A stretch of DNA of 64,000 nt. Source: Epiperipatus broadwayi. Taxonomy: Eukaryota > Onychophora > Udeonychophora > Euonychophora > Peripatidae. Under the pieces are notes generated by a model. It did not search any database. It worked only from the letters and a program-made list of their open reading frames with translations, and was not told where the DNA came from. The stretch spans positions 680,001-744,000 of the forward strand of contig JAQFVV010000319.1 in NCBI GenBank assembly GCA_028023455.1, read 5' to 3'. The position numbers were made by a program, and so were the translations under genes. Of the stretch, positions 48,597 through 59,136 are shown piece after piece (positions within the stretch are counted from its first letter, which is position 1; every line of letters begins with the position of its first letter).

Positions 48597-48599
<3 letters not shown>
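48300..48599. repeat. G-depleted 300-bp unit ending at (AT)n
   Basis: Starts TGTAACC at 48300 and ends AGGTCACA at 48599, giving near-inverted TG...CA ends. Its body (about 48335-48590) is almost without G on the plus strand and built from TCATTT, TATCTC and TTTCAT words. It passes directly into (AT)n. It may be a small solo-LTR remnant or a simple-sequence expansion. Confidence 0.5.

Positions 48600-48664
<65 letters not shown>
48600..48664. repeat. (AT)n microsatellite, ~65 bp
   Basis: Pure AT run directly after AGGTCACA. Confidence 0.95.
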
Positions 48665-48666
<2 letters not shown>

Positions 48667-49519
48667 AAATCATCTAAAAATAATATTTTTTCCTGTTATT
48701 TTAAAATTATAACTCTAAAGTTTCCCATACACTGACAATGCCCTTACTCCCCTAATTATGCTCAACTTTTAACCATATTTACATATTTGTTTAAATTTTT
48801 GGGAATATATAAAGTTTTGTAACATTTTCTTATCTTGTCATTTTGCATACTTTCTTATCTGAATAATTTATTCACAATTTGTTATATATTCAGAGTCCAG
48901 AAAATGTATATTATGGCCTTGATCTTATATCTTTGTGTTTATTGCCCTATCATGGTCCTTACCTCTTTCAATGACAGTCTTTGTTATATAACCTTTATAT
49001 AACATTGAAAAGATCAAAACTAATTTTATAAATCAACCTTATCCTACTTTTAATATTGCCCATCTTTTTTGAATTTCACATTCATTTGTCTAAAGATTTA
49101 CTGTTTTGCGATCATATTATAATATCATCAGATATCCTTTCTTTTATCAATGTCTTATATAAATACTTTGAATATAGAACTGAAACCCCCTTCTGTATTG
49201 TATACACATGCTCTTATGTTTTATTATTATATTTATTTCTGAAAATCTTTTTAATATCTTATCTTTTCTATCACATATTAATGTAATCATTCTCAACTTT
49301 CAATTTTTGTTCAAATGCTTCTTTTATAGTCAGTATTAGGCTATCATTTTCTAACTTAAAGCATTTCAAAGCTGCTATTTTCTGCAACCATGGCTGAGAT
49401 GAATTTAGATCAATTATACCACATTTTTCTTTATCTTTAAATGTAATCTTTAATAAGTATTTTAACATTAATTCCCTTTTTTAAAAAAATGAATAAATAC
49501 TTTAATCTCTTGCTTTTCC
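48665..49519. other. AT-rich DNA, possibly rest of a Penelope relic
   Basis: Lies downstream, on minus, of the RT relic at 49520-49800. I could not recognise the GIY-YIG part here, and no other gene is seen. Confidence 0.35.
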
Positions 49520-49800
49520 ATTGTAAACTTAATATTGTACTTATTAGTGTTCAATTCTTTAAATGTATTAACAATCCTATTAGTATTACTCTGTTTTAAT
49601 TATATCAACATATCTATGATAGTCAAGAATTTCTTTATTTTTAGTGTACTTGACATTTGTATTTTCCTCTATATAGTAAATTATAATTGATAATATAATC
49701 CCACTAATAGAGTAACCCATAACCCATCCATTTATTATATTCCAAAATTCTTCTCTGTGTTTAAAATATACAGCTCATTATCAATAATAATACTTTCCTG
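49520..49800 (-). pseudogene. Penelope-like RT relic (motifs around YVDD)
   Basis: Minus-strand translation gives EFWNIINGWVMGYSISG, then IIYYIEENTN, then YHRYVDII, then IVNTFKELNTNKYNIKFTM. These align in order with HEFYKMNNGWPMGLPT, VISTYEE, YRRYVDDVF and AINDLFNELNNIKGLKWIKT of copies 2 and 3. The second catalytic Asp is lost (YVDI), stops are frequent and the sequence is far from the other copies. It is an old insertion, perhaps of the same second family as 31010-31637. Confidence 0.7.
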
Positions 49801-51880
49801 ATAACATATAACCATTCTTATAAAATTATATCATAGTTAATAATTAAATAGGATATTTTAAAGTAGTGAATAAATGAATATTTAATGAATGAATGAATAT
49901 TATACTGATTTAATATTATTTGTTTTAAAATATTTTTAAATACAATTTAAAATTCTATTATGAAACTTGTATAAATGTAAAATAGCAATAAATAAAGGTA
50001 TTAAACGGTATTAATATTTATTTTATTAAAAATGTAATAAATTTTGCTTATTTATTTATTTTTCTTATGCTGGTGTGTAATTTTTATTTGGTTATTGTTG
50101 TTTGCAACCAGGAAGAGTTTTTATAAATTTCAAATGTCTTAAAATGGATTTATTGTAAAACTGAATATGAATTAGATATTTTTTTATGAATAGCCTTCCC
50201 TAGTGAAGGATTTGAACTAATCAGGGAAGAGATTGTGGTTTAAAATGTTAATACTCAGTCTGGTAAACCAATAATAAAAATAAGGTGAGATTGACATCTT
50301 ATATCACTCTCAGTTTCACTTTCCCTTTCAAGACTCATTAATTCCTCAAGACATTATTTTTATTGTATTATTTAATTTTAACTGCCATATGTTAAACTGT
50401 AAAAGAGTATTATTTTTTTTTACAATTTATTACATTTAAGCTCAATATGTTAGGCTAAATTAAAACTATTTAGGCACAATTATATGATTGAAACATCAAC
50501 AGAATTGAAATTTCTATACCTGTGAGCTCTATTAGTAATATGTTTTATTATTATGATGTTTAGAGTATTTCTAGAGTTTACTGCATTGGAAAACATCAAA
50601 AGTTGCTTTGGTTACCATTATCATTACTTAAAACAATTGTCAACTAAAGACTTGTGTTGGAAATAGAGCTGCCAAAGAATATTGAATCATTTTATTGGCA
50701 AGAGGATTATAGAAAATATTGATGATTTCTTGAAATATTCTTAAAAATATTCATTTATGTCAAATTGTCTGGAATGTATTTCCCTGAGTAAATGGACTTT
50801 AATTTAAGATAAGGACTATATTATTGATATAGCAAATATATTTTCAGATGTTTACAAATGTTTTATGAAATCTGAAAAAGAAAAAGTTAAACTAATAATA
50901 ATGTTTACTTTAATAAAATAATTTATTGACTGTATTCTAATAAAAAAATTCTATTATTATTATTATTTGACAAACAGTGTGAGAAAAACTACTTATGAAT
51001 GTTTCCATTTTTCCCTCTGAAAGAAAAAAGAAATTATATTCTCCAGATAGGATAATAATGACAGTCAATATACAATGAAGTATTGTAACAGTCAGAAAAT
51101 GTGTGACTCATAAACATAGTGCAGTATTCGACCACCACACAGAACAGCAGCACCATCGAGGTAGCGAAGCCACTCATGGTACTGAGTTCGAACATAGTTT
51201 ATCGGTTCCACAATACAATCCACGAAACAACACATCTGATGTGACATTAGTAAATATTTCTTTAGGCATGGTGGTCAGGAATATGCAAGAGATTCATGAT
51301 TTTATTTTTGAGTTAGCCAATAATCAAACTAATATTAATTAAACATTCATATTTACATAATTGAGGAAATATTATATAGAATGGGTATCGAATAAATGAA
51401 ATGTAACTGCAGACATATAGTTTAAAATTATTTATTAACACATTTTAATAAGATCATTTACTAATAATATTTTATGGACTAACAGCTTCAGTAGCAGGAT
51501 TTGCAACATGATTATATTTTAAAGAATACATTATTTATTTGTTTACAAAAGGAATTCATTTATTTGAGGGTGTAATCTAGCTACCGAAAATTCTTGGGTA
51601 AGTATTTCTAATGCATGCCTGGAGGGATTTATACCTTTGCAATGCAAGAGTCTAAAGTAAGGGTTATAAGAGTAACGGCAGACATATATTTATTTAATTA
51701 AAATATTTATTTATAACTAAAGGCAAACATTTCTTTGAGAGTGAATTATGAAGATAATGCAGAGGCGGAGTGATATATAGAATAATAAAATTAAGTAAAG
51801 GAACACATGGTATGCTTTAGAAAGGTGATATGAAATGGCAGTATATCGAAACTGCAATGCCGTGAATGAGTTTATAAGAA
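49801..51880. other. AT-rich DNA without a recognised gene
   Basis: Nothing recognised. The 79-codon frame at 51103-51342 (histidine- and asparagine-rich) has no family I can name. A GAGTTCGAACA word at about 51184 resembles a tRNA B box, but no A box is placed correctly. Confidence 0.4.
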
Positions 51881-52050
51881 TGTCGGGCTAGTCCCTGCCT
51901 CAGCCCGACGAAGTAAGGTGTCACATAAGCATAACCAGGGACAAGTGGTCCATGTCGCAATTTGCTGGCTGGCTGCATGATGGGTCAAATCCTACAGGAG
52001 CATTTATTATGTCCACTTGTGTAGGACGACTGGGGTTAATTTCAACCCTG
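51881..52050. other. GC-rich, highly self-complementary island
   Basis: About 170 bp of balanced base composition in AT-rich surroundings, with five short perfect helices. GTCGGGCT (51882-51889) pairs with AGCCCGAC (51902-51909). GTCCCTG (51891-51897) pairs with CAGGGAC (51936-51942). ACAAGTGG (51941-51948) pairs with CCACTTGT (52013-52020). TCCTACA (51990-51996) pairs with TGTAGGA (52020-52026). GGGTT (52033-52037) pairs with AACCC (52044-52048). Some are mutually exclusive. It could be an unrecognised SINE or structured RNA relic, or part of an old LTR. No coding potential seen. Confidence 0.45.
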
Positions 52051-55000
52051 AAGAATCCAGAATATTTATGGCGGAATAGATCATCACGTCTTTAAAATGT
52101 AACACATGTATAAGTATAAACGATTATGATAAGATTTAAATAGATTTCTAATTCGGCCCTACATTATCAACATGTACTCAAGAACGTTGGTGACTCTCAA
52201 AGAAATGTAATTTTCTGGAATTATTCATGATGATTTAATAAATACAAAACATATATAAATTGGGAATTATTATAACTAATATGTCAGCCATTTGCATTAC
52301 AATAAATTATGCATTGAATGCGTGTCGATTTATATGAAAGTTAAGTTAGTTATGAAAGCAAATATTAATGAAAATTTGACACACATTCATTGTTCCAAGC
52401 GATCATAGATTTAAACTTTGAAAATTGAGACAATTATGAGCATGCAATAATTAAATAATAACTATAGATAAAATGTAGATTTGAGAAACCCGCACCCAAG
52501 AAAGATAAAGTGAGGTAAGCTAGATTATTAGAGAAATTTACACATTAAATTAATTATTCAATTTTAGTTATACAAATGATAGTTTTTACATTTTATAATT
52601 TAGATAAGTAATATGAAGAAGTGCTATAGCATATTATTAGAGTACTCTAGAGTTTGAACACAGACAGGTACCTGTTTTATAAGAAGTTTTCCGAGTCCAT
52701 TGGTTTAGTAGCAAATAGTTCATGAGTGGCAATTCTTTCTTGTATTTAGACGTTTTATTTTACTTTAACAGCAGCAGCAGCTTTCTCATTTATTTCAGGC
52801 AGCAGATCTTCATGGTGAATTTATGACGGGCAATGGAAAGTTTGGCATCCGATAGGCCATCTCCCGATGGAGAATAATCTAGATGATTTTACTCGGTCAT
52901 ACGTTGGCAGGAACAATTTATTTTTATATGTTGGAGACTCTCAGTGATCGAGAGCAGAGCTAAAGTTTAAGTGAATGTCTCCAGAAAGTCTAAGATGGCC
53001 TCTTTTCTTATCTTGATCTTTCACATTTTTGTTAAGGTATTTTTAGGTTCTACTTAATCTGCCCTGAGGATAATCAATGCATTTTGTTGGTTTTAATTAA
53101 AAAAAAACTGCCGTTCTATTGTTTACATTTTACATTTACTAATTACATTTTGGGGAATTTTTCTTTAATTAATCCATTATCTATCACTGACCGATGCTTT
53201 TAAATTTCAAAGACAAAAAGGGAACATAAGATTATTTAACTTTTAATTAAATATTACATCAGATTTTTTTAGAATTATTATTAAACGAAATTTAAACAAA
53301 GCAATAAATACGAACTTTATAATCCAAAATAAATGATTAAAATTATACAAAATCATATAACTAAAAGAAATCTAAATTATATTATTTCATCCCTATTTAT
53401 TGCCTTTAATTTGAGATCGAAATGTGTGCGTGTTTATGCTGAATTCTACATAAATTTATACATTTTTATATTGCTACACACACAATTCGATACCAAAAAG
53501 TTTAAATTTGGGCGGGATAGACCGGTCAGTGAGAGACGACAGAAAAAGGTGACACTTAAGATTCGAATACGAATCTTACTGTTTCAGTATCAATACATAA
53601 TATGAAAACCTATTAAATGTTACATATGATAAAATTTTGCTAATATAAATTTATCTACAAAAATGATATTGTATTTAATAAATTTAAATATTTTTTCTGC
53701 ATTTAAAGATTTATAAATGCCTGCAATAATGTTTTAAACCTGCAAATTATTTCCTCCCTCCATGCCCTATTATGGAGACTGCTGAGGTTGCAGATATAAT
53801 ATTGGAATCAAATATTTTCTCCTGCAAATATTTAAAAATGTTTAATAAATGCTATTTATTAGAAGTTCTTTATTATACAATATTTACATTAATATTATAT
53901 ATTTAATAATTGGTATGATGGATGAATTTAAAAACCTGAGTTCAAATACTTGCACTAGTAGAATTCAACATTGCATAATTATACTATAGATTTTAATATT
54001 ATAGCTATATTGTCTTATATAATGGATACATTTCTTGTCTATAAGATGTTATTTTCAACATTCTTTTTCATATTCAAATGGAGAATGATTCAAGAAGGAC
54101 GTAGGACATTATTTAATTTAATTATTTAATGGTAAAAGGTTGAATTTATTTATATTATAATTTTTCATACTACTTTTTATTTATGTGCATATTATTTCCA
54201 TGTTATATAGTACATTTTGAAATATATTCTCAGAGTAGTACATTATTTTGCTTTAAAAATAGTATGCATTACCCTTTTTAAATATGAATAATTTATTTAC
54301 GAGGGTATATTTTTATGCTGTAAATGAATAAGTACATGTTTAAATCAATTTCTATTTAATATTTTATCCCTGGTGGATATTCTTATTATTTTTTTTGACT
54401 AGTGACAAAGTCCTAGATTCTTTATTAGCCCTCAAAAATAGTTGCATCTTATGAGCTTTTCCATCATATTTTTACTTTTTATTACTTTATTATTATTGAA
54501 GATGGATTATGTTTGTAGTTTATAGTATGTTTAAAAAAGTATGTGTAAGATTTTACCATGGCTTTTTCTAGCATTTTCAGTGGTTTCATCAAGGTGTTGA
54601 ATAATTCTGCCTTACCTATATAACATTCTTTATCAGCTTAAAATGTGAATAAGTCATTAAAATGGGTCAGTCTTATATTTGAATTTTGCTAATTATCAGA
54701 ACAAAGTAAGATGAATAATTAAAATAATTTTAAAGATTATCTTAGGCATAAATAGTCAATATACATTTTTCTTATAAATCCATCACGGGATTAGTAAGCT
54801 AATATTCTTATCGAGTCTGTTAAATATTCATAAAAGATATACTACTTACATGAAAGTTGCTATCATGGTATGAATGAATTGATAAATAAGAACTTTTGAT
54901 TATTTGAACACTAGAAAGTTATTCTAATATGTTTTATTATTATTAGTTAATCAAATCGAATTTATTTTTAATGAAACATGATATAAATTTTGATTCTTCT

Positions 55001-55955
55001 GTTAAATTTCGAAGAAGTAACATTGTGAAATTTTTTTTGCCTATATGGACTCAAATAAAGAATATTTGTAAATTTGCTTTTGTTTTCCTGTAAATAAGTA
55101 TTGGTTGTTACATTTAAGAAATTTTCATACTTGCTTTTCATCATCCCAGTCATCAAGCACACATTTTTTTACATGCTGAGTAAATTAAATGATATAAATA
55201 TTATACATTTATTTTGAGTATTTGCTAAAATAATATACAAGAACAAATATTAATAAAAGTCACTTTATTGAATTATTTGAGTACCACATCTAAGAAAGAT
55301 ATAATTTTTTAAATAATAAATTACAAATGGATTTTTTATTTGGCTCACTTTAACTAATTCAATTTGCTTATTTCAAATCACTGTCCACTTTATTCTAAAG
55401 TCATTATCATATTTGAAGCTCATATTTATTATTTTAGGATAAGATGACATTTTATAAAAACCTAGTTCCTATTTAGATGGGGTTTAAGTAAATTTATTCT
55501 AAGTTGTTTAGGACGGTTATAAGATCTTTTACACGTGTTTAATAACTGAATGTAATCCTGGATTCTAAAATTAAGATTTTATGTTATATTTTATTTATGT
55601 TTCTAATATTATTGTTATTGCCATAATTAGGATAAGACATTAGCTTGGGGAAAGTATATGATTTGCTTATTTTATTAATTAGAATTCCAATCAACATTGA
55701 ATAAATATAAAGAGTCAAAAAGAATTTATGAAATTACATGACCTGAGATACCTGATTTAGTTTAATAATGGACCATATTATTAAATCAATTTTAATATTA
55801 AAATTTTACACACACAGATGGATCTTAAGTGGCCTAGATTTTTAAAGAACATTTTAAATTAAAAGAATTAAAGAATGTATTTATTTGATCAAAGCAATGG
55901 AAGATGACTAGAAGATGAATGAAAAAATATTAGATTTTTGTAGAAGAAATTTGAA
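52051..55955. other. Gene-free AT-rich DNA
   Basis: No gene recognised. One perfect 8-bp hairpin, AAGATTCG-AATA-CGAATCTT, lies at 53558-53577. The frame at 53333-53605 has no recognisable family. Confidence 0.4.
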
Positions 55956-56358
55956 TGTAACCTCAATGTTTACAATATCAAAATCTTTTTTATTTGTGCT
56001 AGAGTGAGTTGAGAGTTCTCTTACTCTTGATTTCTTAACAGTATTACTTTTATTTTTATAATAATTTATTATAATGCTTTCCCTGTATAACTTTGTATTG
56101 TGGCATATGTTATGAGCCCGCTAGTCATATCTATTTAGTAATCCATTTTTAGGTCTCGAAAGAAATTTTAGCTTGTGTATTGTCTACTGCACTTGCAGTC
56201 TCTCTCATTACAAGTTATAGAATGCTTTGCCTAACATATTGGCTATCAATCAATAAAAGGGTTACCTTGATCGTTTAGGGTTTAAGCATTGTTGATACTG
56301 CTGTAATGTTCTCGCTGTTCGTATCTTTCTCATCATTTTTTGCTTTCGTTAGGTTACA
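55956..56358 (+). mobile_element. Small LTR-like unit F (TGTAACCT...AGGTTACA)
   Basis: About 403 bp with perfect 8-bp inverted ends (TGTAACCT at 55956, AGGTTACA at 56351-56358). The start can fold as TGTAAC against GTTTACA with a bulge. An AGAGTGAG/CTTACTCT hairpin lies about 55 bases in. The right side abuts ATATAT. The left flank is not AT, and no target duplication is seen, so the boundaries are tentative. Confidence 0.35.
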
Positions 56359-56364
56359 ATATAT

Positions 56365-57600
56365 TGTACCAATATTTTATTGGTACATATAATAACTTTG
56401 TCTAAAAATTATTGACATAAAAATCTTTTGTTAAAAGAAAATAGTATGTAAAAGTTTAAGAGTTTTTTTTATTGCAGTTTGTTTTCGAAATGTAAAATTA
56501 AAAGTCAAAGAGTTTTTTGAAATAAAAGTTACAATTAATTAATTAGGAAGGGGGAGAAAGTTTGCTTTAGAAACATCAAGTTAAAAGTTTATAAAAGAAG
56601 TTTAACGAGTTTTTTGCTAAAAACAATTAATTTATAGTTTTATGGGGAAAATTAAAAGAAGTTGATTTTCAAATAGGTAAAAAATATCTCTTTTGAGTTA
56701 AAGAAAGAAAAGGTAATCTTAAAACTATTATTGAGTTTATTAGAATAAAATATACATGTGCGTAAATGACAAATTAATGTGAGCTTGTTAGTAAAATATA
56801 TATATATATGTTCGATTGTAAACATAGCATAAATACGTGCATGTTTAAATGAAATAAATGAAAGTTTAAAAAATTAAAAAAACACTCAGCGATGGCTACT
56901 AAGTTAAACAATCTCCAAAAAAAAAAACAAAAAAAAAAAAAACAAGTTTTGCGATGGCTATTAAGTTAAACAAAAAACAACAACAAATGTGCAATGGCTA
57001 GTAATTAAAGCAACTTCAACAAGAGGACTAAAAGCTTATCAGAGGAATGCATTTAAAAACAAGGAAGGGCTTTCGACAACAGATATTGCCGGTGGACATC
57101 AAAACAACAACAGGTCTTGTTAATAAATAGACCAGTTTTTTCATCAGACAATCAGTTGAGATTGAGTTCTGTTGAGATAACAGTTGAGAAAGAGTTCAGA
57201 TCAGCAACATCCCATCCAATTAAAAATCGATCAGCTGTTAATGCAGTGTTAAAAACCTCAGAAACATACGACTTTGCTCTAGCCTACATCTGATTGAAAC
57301 AGCTAACCTGCTGTGAAAATGATGCCTGCATAACAATTTAAAAATACACTCTCAATATCTAAATGTCTTAAAGAAAAATACTTTGGAACACTGAATATTA
57401 AACCTCCTCAAGAAACCTCATATGCAGCCAGATAGAAATATTCTCACTTGAAGCAGCAACAGGGAGAAAACAAAGTCTTACTGAAAATAAAGTATACAGC
57501 AAACAATAAAAAGTATCCACATTCTAAAATCCTAGGTAATAATATTTTTATTCTCATTTCTAAAGTAGCCATCACATTAGTTTGAAGCCTCCCAGAGTCA
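56365..57600 (+). mobile_element. LTR-like edge E (hairpin start; right end not found)
   Basis: Starts six bases (ATATAT) after unit F, with a perfect hairpin: TGTACCAATA (56365-56374), TTT, TATTGGTACA (56378-56387). The following kilobase is non-coding. Like LTR C it carries a short repeated word (GCGATGGCTA near 56889 and 56951, GCAATGGCTA near 56991). The end coordinate is only a guess, because I could not identify the terminal CA. Confidence 0.35.
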
Positions 57601-57929
57601 AGTAATAATGAACTTTACAAGCATGCATAAACGAACTATTGATGTGCATGTTTTGAAATGATGTGTGTGTGTTAATGCATTAGGATATATTGATTTCTTT
57701 GTATTTTAAATGTCAAATATTATTTATTTCTTTGTTATATTATATTGTTATTATATATGTGTGATTCTGAAGTTATGATAAGCCCTTGTTCATTTAAATA
57801 AAGTAAATTAAAAGGAGAATAACAAATGTTTAGTAAAATAAATTATCTTGAAACCTAAAGTTTAATTTTGTTGGTCAATTTTGTTTTTACCACTAATGGA
57901 AATAATTTGTTATTAAATTAAAAATAGAC

Positions 57930-58190
57930 TGAGCTAGTTAAGGGGTTTTTTGAGTGCTGGATTATGGGACTATTCTCCAAACACATTAGTTTTAGAAACT
58001 AGCTGGTGCTTGGGGTTTACTCTGAAACAAATAAAGTGCTTGGATAGTAGAGGTTTGAATCTAGCAGTCAAGGTGGGCCACAGTCTGGAAATGTGACTGT
58101 GTTATGCATTGCATAGCTTGGTCTGACTGTGGGTATTGTTGATGGCCCTGCCATCAATAGTATTCTCCACTCTGCTCAGAAGGGCTGGTT
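57930..58190 (+). repeat. Possible tRNA-derived SINE relic
   Basis: CTAGCTGGTGCTTGG (A-box-like) is followed at about tRNA spacing by GGTTTGAATCT (B-box-like, about 58048), then a balanced-composition tail to about 58190. It is decayed and unsupported by a second copy. Confidence 0.35.
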
Positions 58191-58234
58191 CATTCACATA
58201 ATATTTATAACATAAGATTATAGATTTATTATAA

Positions 58235-58350
58235 ATAAGGTTTAAACCCAGCTAAACCCAGTGAGTAGAGTATGTTGAATCGTAGATGGTTCGAACCTGG
58301 TACAACCCTGACACACCAGCCAATGTTAGGACACTCTGCCAATTGGAGCC
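58235..58350 (+). repeat. tRNA-derived SINE relic
   Basis: An A-box-like CAGTGAGTAGAGTA (about 58259) and a B-box GGTTCGAACC (about 58289) at tRNA spacing are followed by GGTACAACCCTGAC. The segment after the B box resembles the one in the minus-strand SINE at 63721-63900 (CCAGGCTGGTCCCTGAC), supporting one family. Confidence 0.5.
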
Positions 58351-59094
58351 ATATAAACATATTTGCTTAACCAATAAATTACCAAACAATTTATCAATAT
58401 TAACATTTTTCCTTTCCAACATATATATTTACATAGACATCTTTATATTTAAAAAAAAAATAAAAACATTAAACAACTAGGGAAAACGTATATGTATACT
58501 AACACTGAAATAAAACATGTTATGTGCCACTAACTAAAGAAAATTATACCAAAAACGTGTACATAACCTCACAAAACAATGACCAAATTTAAATCTAATC
58601 ACATAGCAAACATCTGTGGAAACGAATTTTAAAATGTTCACAAATTATTGTTTTAATCCCTATTATATATATTATGTCAACTCAACAATGGAAAATGATA
58701 AGGTTCATATATTTAAAAAAAACTATGCACTATCTAAAAGTAGCATTAATTGTTATCGTGTTCTGCTTTCTAAGACGATGCATTCTTAAAACAAAAACTA
58801 ATTTCCATCTGCATGAAAAATTCGAATACAAAGATGGACATATGCATTCGAATGCAAATCGTTTTAGAATAATATTCAGAATTATCAGAAGCTAACTGTT
58901 AAAGTAGACAAGTCAATAGGAAGAAATAATATAAAAGCAAAGATTCTATTATTTGTGATTAAGAAACTTTGATTGGATTTACATAAAAGGAAGATAAAAT
59001 AAATAACTGTGTTATTAAAAAGAAACATTGCCACCAAAAACCTTCATAAAAGTAAATAAACCAAGATATATATATATATATATATATATATTGG

Positions 59095-59136
<42 letters not shown>

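Noticed and set aside
43364-48599. Element running from TGTAACT to AGGTCACA
   Set aside because: A second TGTAACC start at 48300 explains the right end better, and TGTAACT is simply the flank of element C's AT target.
51103-51342. 79-codon ORF with His/Asn-rich protein
   Set aside because: No recognised domain, no neighbours of the same kind, and length within chance for this window.
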